In this document: piece after piece, positions 46,812 through 58,500 of the stretch
Position numbering within the stretch: the stretch's first letter is position 1
How the letters are laid out: every line of letters starts with the position of its first letter
Notes under the pieces: generated by a model
What the model was told of the DNA's origin: nothing
The model's database searches: none
What the model saw: only the letters and a program-made list of their open reading frames with translations
Program-made: the position numbers and the translations under genes
Assembly (NCBI GenBank): GCA_958450325.1
Contig: OY288257.1
Span: forward strand, 6,095,873-6,159,872
Reading direction: 5' to 3'
DNA length: 64,000 bases
Source of the DNA: Agrostemma githago
Lineage: Eukaryota > Streptophyta > Magnoliopsida > Caryophyllales > Caryophyllaceae

Positions 46812-47015
46812 TACTCCCTCCCCTTCTCTATAATCTTTCATGTTGGATTTTGGGAAATTTTTAAAAAGGAGGGAACATGTGGAGGAAAATGAATGGAAAG
46901 AAAAGAAAATGGGATCAAAAACAATAAGAACCACAAAATATATAAGAAAGTGGAATATCTTAGTGAATTTTCCTAAAAAAGAAATGTGGAACATATTAGT
47001 AAAGGTGAGAGAGTA
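46812..47015. mobile_element. Stowaway-like MITE
   Basis: Ends CTCCCTCCCCTTCTCTATAAT and (other strand) CTCTCTCACCTTTACTAATAT are bounded by TA. The ends are weaker matches than in the other copies. Confidence 0.6.
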
Positions 47016-48112
47016 TTTGTATAGGAAGTACGTACTTCAAATATTGGAATAATTAAGAAAGAATCCATGCGTCAAGTCTCACATCGGCCATAGAGTAGCT
47101 AGCGTTCATTTTAAAAATGTTAGTGCCTAGTGGTGTCAATTGAGTGGTAGAATAATTGAGTTTCTTTCTTCAGACATAAACTACCTAGGCAGTAGGCACA
47201 TCAAGTATACACTCAAGATTCTAACATCAAATTAAAGTATACAAAATGCTTTTGTGTTTAGGCAAATTGTTATACGGGTTAAAATTAATCGATGAGCACG
47301 CTTTTTAAATTGAGTTTCGTTTTATCATATCCAATAAAACGATCCTATTATTATATATACGCAAGAGTCGTTCATCTTATTTATCAAAATTGTTCTCCTC
47401 GATTATTATTAATATTCCGAATTATGATAAAATAATGATACTAACAATTATTGACTAACATAAAATATTAATATTAATATTAATTAAAAAAATATGTTAG
47501 AGCATGAAATCAATGTATTGCTACGGCCTACGAAGTAGGAAGGAGTACAATGTGGATGCGGATATGATGATATTCAATTCAAAGGGAAGGGAATGAGTAT
47601 CACAAATAATGAAGAGTAGCGCTGCCATGCATAAACTATACGAATATATATGATCAAGCAAGCAAGTTGCTGCAAATGATAATGGTGATCTATCCTACGC
47701 TCTGATCTGGGAGTCACACCACACCCTCTCAATTTATATTATCCCCGTCGAAGATGGAGCATTGTATGTGCGAACATGCATGCATGCGTGCATCTCTGAG
47801 TTCAAACTTATAATAAATAAAGCCTTCACAACTTCATCATCGCATCATCGTCTATCATTAATAATACAATAATAATTACTATAAACATTTCTTCACATCA
47901 TCAAATTATCAATACTCAAACGGTCAAACCCATTGCTCGGTCCGTATACCGTAGATAATAATGTCAACTAACTACGAGTAGCTTCATTAAGTGAACATAA
48001 TGCTGGGAATAAATGCTAATGAAGCAGTATTTTGGTATTTATCAATGATTTTATCTTACTGGGAATAATTGGTGCGCATAATACTTTCATACTATACCGT
48101 AGATGATAGGTT
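47016..48112. other. Intergenic DNA
   Basis: No gene. A (CATG)n-like stretch lies near 47775-47795. Two similar phrases, TATACCGTAGATAATA near 47946 and TATACCGTAGATGATA near 48093, flank 150 bp of AT-rich DNA. Confidence 0.5.
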
Positions 48113-48364
48113 TGTGGAACGCATATGATTATATGAAGATAAATGAAAGAATATTCTGTATATTCTAGGATATTCTCTTATTATATTTTTCCCATATTTA
48201 GGAGATAGAGATTTGATTGTATATGATTAATATAGTTTCTTGTGATAGAAGATATATATCGAAGGATATTGTAGAAGGTAGTATATATTTTCCATTGTAC
48301 CTTGATTGGAATTCAATGAGAAAAGCAGAGAGTTTATACTTCTCACACACATCAGAAATTCTCA

Positions 48365-48376
48365 TGGTATCAGAGC
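48365..48376 (+). promoter_or_regulatory. Primer-binding site (tRNA-iMet type)
   Basis: TGGTATCAGAGC directly follows the LTR end CA. It is the standard copia primer site. Confidence 0.85.
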
Positions 48377-48440
48377 TCTAATCGAGCGATCCACACAAAC
48401 ATATTACACAAAACAAAATCCTCGGGACCAGGAGCTGACC

Positions 48441-49393
48441 ATGGCCGGCGATGAGGAAAAACCCAAGGAAAGCGGGATCGGTCCAAAGACCATTCCAATG
48501 TCATCTCCCTTATACTTGCACCCTTCCGACAGCCCTAGCCTTAACGTTACTCAAATTATCTTTAACGGAAGTAACTATGACATGTGGTCAGAGGCGGTGA
48601 AGAACGGGTTGGATGCCAAAAACAAACTGGCATTCATAGAAGACGGGGTGAAGAAACCGGAGGTAGACAGCGATGAAGATAGCTTGGAAGTCGTGGCATG
48701 GAGACAGTGCAACGCCATGTAACGAGCCTGGTTACGGAATGTAATTGACCCAAAATTACATCCAAGCATTAGTTTCTCGCAACCAATCAAAGAAGTTTGG
48801 GACGAATTGCGAGATCGATATTCAGAGGGGAATGCTCCCCGCATTCATCAACTGAAGAGTGATTTGAACGAGTGCAAACAGGGAAGAGAGACAGTGGTTG
48901 AGTACTATACCCGACTCAAGACGATTTGGGATGAGTTAGCAAATTATAGCAAGATTAAAAGTTGTACTTGCGGAGCGGCAACCTCGATCGCAAAAGAACG
49001 AGAGGAGGAAAAGGTACACCAATTTCTCATGGGATTAGACTCTAAGTTATATGCTCATGTTAGAACTAACCTTTTGATGGAAGAACCAATTGTCTCTTTG
49101 GCCCGGGCATACTCGACTATTTTAAGGGAAGAAAGACACGCATTCATGACAAAGAATAAGGAGGAATGTCATGATGCAGCAATGGCGACCCGAATCACGG
49201 GAAGAGGCCGCGGGTCAGGAAAGGGGACGAGTGACGAAGATTCAGCGCCCCAATGTACACATTGTGGTAAATTCTATCACACAGAGGAGAATTGCTATGA
49301 TAAGCATGGGTATGGAGAAGTGAAAGCAAGAGAAAGGGGGCGAGGACGACGTGGAGGACGAGGCAATCGTGGAAGAGGAAGAGGACGCGGTGG
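48441..49393 (+). pseudogene. gag: Ty1/copia gag, one nonsense codon, truncated by insertion
   Basis: The frame starts at ATG 48441. An N-terminal gag region (NGSNYDMWSEAVKNGLDAKN) is followed by one in-frame TAA at 48720-48722. The same frame then continues (RAWLRNVIDPKLHPSIS, VVEYYTRLKTIWDELANY, FLMGLDSKLYAHVR) to a CX2CX4HX4C knuckle (CTHCGKFYHTEENC) and an Arg-Gly-rich tail, where element 2 is inserted. The product would have been the capsid/nucleocapsid protein of the copia element. The stop codon and the insertion make this copy non-functional. Confidence 0.85.
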
Positions 49394-50274
49394 TGTGGAC
49401 ACGACGTAGGTCCACCCCGACGCGGCCACGCGCGGGTTTTGGGTAGGCAAATGCACCTCCATATGAGAATGGATCGAATTGAAATTTAAGTCGAAATGGA
49501 GTCGCCACCGAATTTTATGGTTATTCGGAACCATTCGAGCCCACTCTATATCGCTATGGTCCATACACAAAGTATGACCCATTTCGGTTTTAGAGTTTAT
49601 TGGGCTCGTCCCTTTGCATTGCGATACCGATACCGTCACTACCGGTTATCGTGTATTGAATGACTCTCGTGCGCCAACGGTTTCGGGCATCCGGAAACCG
49701 AGGTTCTGAGTAAGGGGTGAGGGTACGTGTTGGGAAGCCCACTAAGGACACCCAACCCCGCCCGCACATAGCGGCCTCTACTAAGACATCGTTTGACTTT
49801 CTAATATGCGCGTTAGTGATTCGTTGAAATGATATGCAAACAGCATTTTGGCTAAGCATGCGAATTAAATGTGAGCTACGTCAATTTAATGCATCTAATT
49901 TATTGTCGAAGTGATTTAGCATGCGAAGGTTCATTTATAAACGGTAAAACGCAAATAAATAAAGCAAAGCAAAATAAATCGGTTACAAGTTACACGGGCG
50001 GAATACAACCCGGAATTCACAATACGACGAACAATAAATAATCGAAATACATAATCGAAATGACAAGCAATAATTATAAACGGACCCGTGTATAAACTAG
50101 ACCGTGAATTTGTGTAGGTGGACGAACTTTACTTAATTATGCATTATATTGCATATTAATCAAAGGACGGAGGTTCGAGGCCTAGGCGTGGTGCTAACCC
50201 GATCTCGAACCTCGATGCCTTGTCCCGACTTATCACCTCGAGAAATGGAGTCTAAATTAATTATACGTCGGATA

Positions 50275-50989
50275 TAGACCTGCTCAAATGGGGCTCGGGC
50301 CGGACACGGGTCGGGCTAAAAGATAAAAAGTTGCCCTTTAACATCAAAGCGGGCGGGTCGGGCCTAACTAACGGGCCTAGATTACTTGCCCTTACCCGTC
50401 CGTTTATGCAAAATCGGGCGGCCCGCGGGCTATCGGGCCAATTATTGAGTGAATGAAAAAACTATCAAACAAATAAAGATAGACAGTAATTACGTAAATA
50501 TTAAAAAAAAAGTACAACATAGTTGAATTGTTTCATACCTAACAAAATACAAGAAAAAAAAAGTATTTGATAAATGAACAAAAATTGGTGATAAGATCAG
50601 ATTATTAGATTATTATGAGAATTTGAGAATAGCGAGAGTTGCCTAATTTTTCTTGAGAATTCAAAGGTATTTTCGATATATCATACTATTATCAAGTGTA
50701 TGTGTCTTGATTAGAGCATAGATTAATTATTTTCTTTTGTATTATAATGAATATACATTTTTCATTTCCTATATAATTATAAGTTGTAGAATGTATATAA
50801 TATTTTAGCGGGCCGGGCGGGTTGGCCCGTTTCAAAATATTAGTGTCCATGCCCGGCCCGTTTGTTGTATCGGGTCGGGCTTATCCGGCCCATTTAACAA
50901 TTCGGGCCGAGATTCCCTGTCCAAACCCGCTAAAATTTCGGGCCGGACGGGTCGGGCTATTCGGACGGTACGACCCATGATAAGCTCTA
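50275..50989. mobile_element. hAT-type MITE, 715 bp, inside LTR of element 2
   Basis: The ends TAGACCTGCTCAAATGGG and (other strand) TAGAGCTTATCATGGG are flanked by exact GTCGGATA at 50267-50274 and 50990-50997. Subterminal regions are rich in GGGCCGGGC and GGGTCGGGC. The 5' LTR shows the empty site at 63937-63944, with GTCGGATA present only once. It has no transposase frame. Confidence 0.88.
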
Positions 50990-51187
50990 GTCGGATACGA
51001 CTAAGGAGTCGTCGACATAAAATTAATAGTGTGAGACCGTCGATCAAAATCGTTTATGTGTCGTGATATATGTGAGTTTTGGAGAAAGGAGGGTCACGTG
51101 ATTGTCTTTACACGTGATGACTAGAGTCGTAAAAAAGACGAGGCTCGAAATGTGTGTCGAGGCTCTCGGTTTTCTGGGTTACAGGAC

Positions 51188-51296
51188 CCACTCGACCGAG
51201 TCGTGGGCTGACTCGGTCGAGTGCGTCCTGGAAGACGTTACTGCCCAGTTTTGTGGGTGCTACTCGATCGAGTAGCCTATGTACTCGGTCGAGTAG
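51188..51296. repeat. Palindrome cluster, inner LTR (element 2)
   Basis: Four copies lie at 51188-51203, 51209-51224, 51259-51276 (perfect 18-bp GCTACTCGATCGAGTAGC) and 51281-51296. They match the position of 3984-4093 in element 1. Arm bases have changed in pairs (CAC/GTG to TAC/GTA). Confidence 0.6.
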
Positions 51297-52165
51297 TCCC
51301 TGTACGAGTCGTGACTCGTTTATTTTTTTGATTCAAAATCGATGATTTGCCAAATCAAATACAAATATCGCATGATTTGTATTTAACTTGGTTTCCGGTA
51401 CTATAATCGTGTACGCATACGATTATAATACCGTTATCGGAATTTTATAAAAAATATTGTTAGTTTGAAAATTTTGATTAGTGACGAAATTGTGTCCCTC
51501 TACGTCACGACATCGAAATTAATCCTTACGGATTATGAGATGTCGATTTTCGTGTCAACGGGTTCCATACTAATCGTAGAAATGGATGTAAACGTGTTCA
51601 ACTACGAATGATCGTGATCGTGTTAATAAACGAACCATAAAAATGACCATCGTAATTAAACGTGTTTGGATCCGAGTTTTGAAATTATTGCATATAGAAA
51701 TATATATATACACATACACGGTACATAATATTATGATAAAATGTACATAACGATAATTAAAATGCGATAAGTAAAATGTTAGCGTTAGATGTTAGATGCA
51801 AGAAATAAATGTTAGATGTTAGTAATGTCGTTACTATCGACTAAATATAATACTATAAACATAAATATAAATATATAAAAAAACGAGAAAAAGGATGAAG
51901 GAGGAAAAGTCGGTGTTGAATTGTCACACCCTCAACCTATATGTTCTTGCTTCTCGGGATACGGTTCGTCAAACGGCGGCAATGGCACGGGAACGTCGAG
52001 ATACGTAGGAGGAGTTGATGGTGTGTATGCGTGGGGTTTGTATGTATCGTGATGGTGCTTAAAGGTAGAATTATGACCGAAAATATGTATAGTAGAAGTT
52101 GTGTAAGTGCTCTTGGAAAAGTTGTCGGTGTTCAAAAAGTGTGTTGAATGCTTAGGATTGACGGG

Positions 52166-52173
52166 TATTTATA
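52166..52173 (-). promoter_or_regulatory. LTR TATA box of element 2
   Basis: TATAAATA on the - strand, about 550 nt into the LTR, as in element 1. Confidence 0.65.
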
Positions 52174-52192
52174 GGGAACCCGTGACATAGGG

Positions 52193-52282
52193 TCACTCGA
52201 CCGAGTGGCCCTAATGCACTCGGTCGAGTGCCCTCGTGAATGAACCTGGACCAGTTCTTAGAGGCTCCACTCGACCGAGTGG
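52193..52282. promoter_or_regulatory. Palindrome cluster upstream of LTR TATA box (element 2)
   Basis: Three copies lie at 52193-52208, 52216-52231 and 52267-52282, just upstream of the - strand TATA box. The central four bases read GGTC or ACCG-type variants rather than GATC. Confidence 0.55.
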
Positions 52283-52720
52283 ATCAATTTGGCCGCACAA
52301 ATTTAGGCTTGATTAGCCTTGATTTGATTTTAATTGATTTTGATTGATTTTGGATTGATTTTGGATTGATTTTGGATGATTTGGCTGATTTTTGAATCTG
52401 GCGCAAGTTTCGAGAATGTATCAGGTCGCTTTCCTGTGTCGGGTTTGTCTTGACCGGGTTTTGACCCGGTCGCTAAAAGACGGGAATTATTTTTTGTGTC
52501 GGTTTTGACCCAAATTAGTCTTATTTTGCTCGGAACGACCCACTGGGCCTGAATTTGAGGTTGGTTTTGTGAGGTTTGTATCCCGTTAAGAGCCCATGCC
52601 GGACATTATTAATTTCGAGCCCGTATCCGAGCGCGTTAGAACACGTTAGCGTCCGATCATCATCGGGTGTTTTTTGGAAACTACCATAGACACCTGGCAG
52701 TCAAAATGCGGGTGTCTACA

Positions 52721-52735
52721 GAGCCCCCACTCTGA
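52721..52735 (-). promoter_or_regulatory. Polypurine tract of element 2
   Basis: On the - strand, CAGAGTGGGGGCTC directly precedes the 3' LTR start, as in element 1. Confidence 0.75.
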
Positions 52736-53269
52736 CTGAGGCTTGGACAGGGCGAAAGTCAGAGTAGCTACCAAGTCAATTAAGACCTGGTAGACTTCCG
52801 ATTGGGTCGTTTATAGTCCATTAGACTCGCGTGAAGGGCTCGCCAGCCATAAGTTAGAAATCATACCTGAGCTGATGATGATAACTCCGTGGGGAATCGG
52901 ACTTGTCGCATAAGTCCTGGGTGCGCCTATATGTGGGCTCATCCCGCACCATTCCGGGGAAAATGCCGCCTCGAGCTTCCGCTGGGGAGATTTAGAGGGT
53001 TGTATGTCCCTGTTTGAGTCGTACCTGTATAAGTCACATAAAATGTATGCAACACGTAAGTAGTAAAAATGACTCGCGCTGGGGAATAAAAATTTGGATG
53101 ACTGAAAGATTTTTGAAAAATTTTAGGATGTGTATATATTTTTGACAGACTGCTCGGGATGACTAAATTCCTGTGTCTGTGGGGAAAAGTTATGTGTTGG
53201 GCCTGTATGTTTAGGCCCGCTTGGGCCAAGGAGGCACAGTTGTAGGAGGGTGCACCAGGGTTTTGGTGT
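52736..53269. other. Region between 3' LTR and antisense promoter (element 2)
   Basis: Non-coding; counterpart of 14987-15735 and shorter. It keeps the GGCTCGCCAGCCATAAGT and CCCCGCGAAGC-type phrases but fewer repeats. Confidence 0.5.
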
Positions 53270-53277
53270 TATAAATA
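53270..53277 (+). promoter_or_regulatory. TATA box of antisense gene (element 2)
   Basis: TATAAATA, 91 nt upstream of the ATG at 53368, at the same place as in element 1. Confidence 0.65.
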
Positions 53278-53367
53278 CATCACCCTGGCTCCTTCCTTTG
53301 TCACAACTTCTCAAAAGCTTCATCTTCTCCTCAAAAGAAAATTTTATCCCTTTCAAGAAACTTTATC

Positions 53368-55152
53368 ATGGCTATTGACCGTCTGATCAACATGTTGCAA
53401 GATTGGGCCCACCGTTTTAGGGATGCGAGCAAAGTAGCCCTAAGGCAGTCAGGCATATTTCAGTTGTTCACGTTCCGTCAAATGCACGTGGACCGTCATT
53501 TCCTTGACGCCTGTCTGACCTTCTGGGATGACACTTACCATGTTTTCGCCTTTCTTCGGGGCGAGATCTGTCCTCTTCCTGAGGAAATTGCTGCCATAGG
53601 GGGGTGGAACCCACTGCTCCGTCCCGTCGTCTCTTTCTCAGTTCGGGACCCCAGGAGGAAACTACGGGAGTTTTTGGGGCTCTCCCACGCTGAAGTATCC
53701 CGCATGCTTGAAGGGGATACCGTTTCTCTGCTTGCCCTAGCTGAGAAGTTCATGAACCCGTACGACATCCGGGTTACGCCCATTCATAGCCGTAGGGCGT
53801 TCGCCTTCTGTATGCTGCACGTGTATGCCTTCGAAGCCATATGGACCTGCTGTCTTGTATGGGTAGCGTTCGTCTTCTCGTCATTGCTGACCTTATGGAG
53901 ACGGAGTGTAGTCCCGCATCGTTGATCACGGGGGAAATTATTCAGGGCTTGGACAACCGAAAGAGGGATGAGTCAGCCCGTTTCACTGGGAGCACCCGTC
54001 TGCTGCAGGTATATCGCTTTTCTTTTTTTCGATTTTTTTTTTTGTCTTCGCGATATACTGCTACAGGGGGCACTCGACCGAGTCACCATGGCACTCGATC
54101 GAGTGCCCTCGTAAAGGGGTCTACTGCCTCGTTTTAGGGGTGTCACTCGATCGAGTGACCCCGGCACTCGATCGAGTGCCTTCTGGCGAACCTCCAAATT
54201 GTTCTGATGAATGTTGTGTTCTTTTCAGCTTTGGCTATTTGAGAGGTTGTCAAAGATCGAGCCTCCTCCCAACCCGAGTCAATATTGGTTCAACCAGGTG
54301 ATGACAAGGAGACGGCCTACCGACTCATCCTGCCTGACTACCCAGAAATATTGGGAGGAAGAATTAACATTCCATCGTGGTCCATTGATACAATGGGTGG
54401 TTCCATGGTGGCCGATTTATGCTTGGACGGGTTTGGCGCCCGGAGACAAGGCACGCTACCTGGTGATTCTATCCTTTAGCCATACAGTTCACCTCTATCC
54501 TGACCGCATACTCAGGCAGTATGGGTGGACCCAGCGCATCCCGGAGAACGAGGCAGTTGTGAGTGCACCTACCCAGCTGACCGACATTATGTGCAATACC
54601 TGGATTCAGAGATGGTATACTCGAACTATTTGGTCCGTTCCCAAGTCACTTCATTCTACCTGGGTGTCTTATTCCTACGAAAGGTGGACCAAAGCCGAGA
54701 CTGCCGAAGCTCGTGCTACTCTAAAGGTCGACGAGGCCTTCGACTTGCTTCGGCGCGAGAAGGTCAAGGATAACAGAGACTTTTTTGCTGAAGGGGAAAT
54801 TCAAGCTCCGATAGTCCGTCTGTGGCCCAGTCAGAGGAGAGGAGCTAGGACTCGAGCTAGGGGGTCCGATGCTAGAGGTGCTCGGGGGGAAGTGAGCCCC
54901 CATACAAATTTGGAGAGGAGACCAAGGACCAGGCCTTTAGTCCAGGGCCGACTTGGTCCTAAGGACAGGCTGCCAGAGCATATAAGGGCTCGACTTGGGC
55001 CCGTGACAATAGCTGAAGATCCTCTGTCGAAGAAGAGGACTCGGGCCAAGGAGGTTCCCGTGGTTATTCGGGAACGATCCTCTCCACCCCGGCGACCTCG
55101 GGCTCCACGAGACCCGAAGGACAAGGGCAAGGGCAAGATGCCCGGATACTAG
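53368..55152 (+). pseudogene. Spliced antisense plant-mobile-domain-like gene, frameshifted (element 2)
   Basis: Exon 1 is 53368-54008 and exon 2 is 54229-55152, with donor CTGCAG/GTATAT and acceptor TTCTTTTCAG/CTTTGG. Intron position and phase match element 1 exactly. Exon 1 is 641 nt against 642 in element 1: one base is missing near 53838, after RRAFAFCMLHVYAFEA. The frame then moves until the stop at 53925, while homology goes on in another frame to the donor. Exon 2 is fully open, with LRQYGWTQRIPENEA and a basic tail. AATAAA near 55271 could end the transcript. The strong conservation of both exons and the splice sites supports a real antisense gene in the family. Confidence 0.8.
54070..54180. 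repeat. Palindrome cluster in antisense-gene intron (element 2)
   Basis: Four copies lie at 54070-54085, 54090-54107 (GGCACTCGATCGAGTGCC), 54142-54159 (GTCACTCGATCGAGTGAC) and 54163-54180 (GGCACTCGATCGAGTGCC). Number and spacing are close to the intron of element 1. Confidence 0.65.
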
Positions 55153-55543
55153 TCTCCTGCTATTATTATTTAGATTTTATTACTATTTTTGTTGTGTGTT
55201 TTTTTTTGTGGTTTTTTTGTGGCTTTTGTAATTTTGAATTACCGAGTTTATCGGTATTTTCTTTTTTGGAATAATAAAAGTATTATTAGTGAAATCGTTT
55301 CTGTCTTTTTCGTTATTGCGGTGGTTGCGCCCTTTTGAGGGGCTGCCTACGTATCAACAATTAGTGGAATCAAACCAAACGTAGTTCGAGCGTAGATTTT
55401 TTTGCAATTTCGAAATACACCAAGACTATGAGTTCAAGATGTGCGACAGTAGGATAAATAATCCTAACTTATTTACTTGCTTATAAATTTTGAAAAAGAT
55501 GTATTTTTTAAATAATCTTTGCAAATGACATTTGAGATAAGGT
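55153..55543. other. Spacer between convergent antisense gene and pol (element 2)
   Basis: Non-coding, T-rich on the + strand. Counterpart of 12719-13114. Confidence 0.55.
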
Positions 55544-58500
55544 TTAGGGGTAGTAGCGCTTCAGCTGGTCTAGGTTGGTTGGGTTGACAAATTCGTTCCC
55601 GTCCAGGTCCGTCAGCATTACGGCTCCTCCTGATAGAACCTTCTTGACTAGGTATGGCTCAGCCCAATTGGGTTTGAATTTCCCTCTTGGGTCAACCGGT
55701 AGTAAGGCACGAACCGATTTTAGGACCAAATCCCCTTCCTTGATGTTCCTGGGCCTGACTCTCTTGTTAAAGGCTCGCTTGATTCTTTTTTGATATATTT
55801 GGATGTTATTGAGAGCCCGCGACCGTCGTTCGTCCAAGAGAATTAACGAGTCATATCGAGCTTGAACCTAATCCGCTTCGGGCACTTGGCTTTCTAGTAG
55901 AATTCTGAGAGACGGTATTTCCAATTCGACCGGCTGGACTGCCTCCATGCCATACGTTAAATAATATGGAGTTGCCCCGGTTGCAGTTCGGATCGACGTC
56001 CGGTACCCCCACAGGGCAAAGGGTATTTTGTCGGGCCAGTCCCGATAATTATCAGCCATCTTTTTAAGTATGGTGACAATTGTCTTATTAGCAGCTTTTA
56101 CCGCTCCATTTGTTTGGGGACGGTATGGCGAAGATGTATGCCTCTGGATTTTCTATTTCGCTAGCAAAGTAGCGGTTTCGGCTTGGAAGTGGGTCCCGTG
56201 ATCACTGATAAACTCATGTGGGATCCCATATCGGCATATGATTTTATTCTGGATAAACTTGGCTACGTGCTTGGCGTTCAAGACACGGTATGATTCGGCT
56301 TCGACCCATTTGGTGAAATAGTCGATAGCTACCAAAATAAAACAGTGACCTCCCGTCCCGGAAGGGTTTACTTTCCCAATTATGTCAATCCCGCATGTTG
56401 AAAATGGCCATGGCGAGGTCATGGTGTACAGTAGGGACGATGGCATGTGTCGAACATTACCGAAAATTTGACAATTATGGCAGTGTTTGACATATGATTG
56501 ACAGTCGGCCTCCATACTGTTCCAGTAGTATCCGAGCCTCATGATTTTTCGGGCTAACATATGGGCGTTCATATGCGGACCATTTTCACCGTCGTGTACT
56601 TCAGCCATCACTTTTTCAGCTTGTGTCTTGTCGACACACAGGAGTAAAGCCCCCTGCGCCGTCTTTTTGTATAACTGACTGTCCTCCGTACGAATGAATT
56701 GGGTGGCCAGTCTTCGCAGGGCTTTCTTGGCCCGATTTTCAGCTCCCGGGGGATATTCTCCCGTTGTCAAATAAATTACGACAGCCTGATACCAAGGTTC
56801 TGGATCGGTGATCTCAATATCTTGAATGGCGTTGACATACGCCGGCTCGGACCGTCTTTCAACGCAGATCGGCATATTGGGCATATGTTCCGGGGTATTT
56901 AGTAAGGATGCTAATTTGGAAAGTGCGTCCGCGGACTGATTTTCTTCACGCGGCAGATAGATATATTCTACTTTCTGGAATTGCTTCTCTAGAACCCTTA
57001 CTCGCGCTTGGTAAGCCACGAGATTGGCATTCCGAGTTTTCCATTTTTGAAGGGCTTGATTGATGACTAGGGACGAGTCCCCGTGAACCCGGAGATTTGT
57101 AATTCCCAAATCAGCAGCCGCTTGCAACCCGTGGATGCATGCTTCATACTCGGCCGCATTGTTTGTAACATCAAAGTCTAATTTGATGGATAACGGTGTG
57201 TGCTCCCCTTGTGGTGATATAAGGAGAATACCGACTCCGAACCCTCGAAAGTTGGATGCTCCATCGAAATACAGATCCCAAGTTTCGGTGTCAGTATGGA
57301 ATATGTCTTCGTCAGGAAAGGCCTAAGTATCGGTATGGTCTTCTTCAAATATCGGACTGTCGGCGAGGAACTCGGCTACCACCCGGCCTTTGATGGCTTT
57401 TAACGGTACAAACTTGAGGTCAAACTCAGCTAGCATTAAAGTCCATCTGGACATTCTTCCATTAAGAATGGGCTTTTCGAACAAGTATTTGATTGCATCC
57501 ATTTTGGACAGAACATGTACCTCGTGACTGAGCATGTAGTGTCTGAGCTTTTTAGTGGCCCAAACCAGAGCTAGGCACGTTTTCTCGAGCATTGTATACT
57601 TGCATTCATATTCTAGGAACTTTTTACTGATGTAGTAAATAGCCCGTTCTTCTGAATCGACTGTCTGGGCCAGCATAGCCCCCATGGCTGTCTCAGTCGT
57701 TGTTAGGTATAACGACAGAGGCAAACCGGGTTGAGGTGGCATTAATACCGGCGGAGCAGACATGATCTCCTTGATTCTGTCAAAAGTCGTTTGACATTTA
57801 TCGTCCTATAGTACCCGTTCCCCTATCTTCAGTTTCTTGAAAATGGGTTCACACACCATGGTTAGCTTTGAGATAAACCGGATGATGTATTGAACTTTCC
57901 CGAGAAACCCCCTTATTTCTTTTTCGGTCTTAGGTGGTTGCATCTCGGTGATGGCTTTGATTTTAGCTGGGTCGACCTCGATGCCGCGTTGGCTAACGAT
58001 ATGGCCCAGTAATTTGTCTGATGTTACCCCGAAACTGCACTTTTGAGGGTTCAACCTCATGTTGTACTTACGTAATCGGGTGAAAATTTTTCTTAGGGCA
58101 GCAACATGCCCATCTCGGCTTTTAGACTTAACAATCATGTCATCCACATAAACCTCCACTTCCTTATGCATCATGTCATGTAGCAGGGTCGTGGCTGTTC
58201 GTTGATAAGTGGCCCCGGCATTAATGAGCCCAAACGGCATGACGGTATAACAATAAGTACCCCATGGTGTAGTGAAAGTGGTTTTACCCATATCTTCTTC
58301 TGCCATCTTGATTTGGTTGTATCCGGCATACCCGTCCATAAATGATAGAAGGGCATGATCAGCCGTGTTGTCCACCAGTATGTCGATGTGTGGCAACGGA
58401 AAATCGTCTTTTGGGCTGGCCTTGTTAAGGTCTCGGAAATCTACACATACCCGAACCTTGCCGTCCTTCTTGGGTACCGGCACGATGTTCGCAACCCAGT

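Larger units (their letters stand above)
48113..49393 (+). mobile_element. 5' part of a Ty1/copia element, cut by element 2
   Basis: The probable 5' LTR is about 48113-48364 (end TTCTCA well supported, start TGTGGAACGC tentative). It is followed at 48365-48376 by TGGTATCAGAGC, the initiator-tRNA-Met primer site of copia elements, and a copia gag frame. Element 2 interrupts it at 49393. The rest of the copia element should lie beyond the right edge of the window. Confidence 0.8.
49394..52720 (-). repeat. 3' LTR of element 2 (contains a hAT MITE)
   Basis: 3327 bp, or 2604 bp without the 715-bp MITE and one 8-bp duplication. It begins (on the - strand) TGTAGACACCCGC at 52720 and ends GTCCACA at 49394. 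Compared with the 5' LTR, the terminal 480 bp (49394-49870) are much more different than the next 400 bp. Confidence 0.88.

Noticed and set aside
47070..47110. Phrase GTCTCACATCGGCC, reminiscent of some plant SINE/LTR repeats
   Set aside because: It is isolated, with no promoter boxes, ends or second copy in the window.
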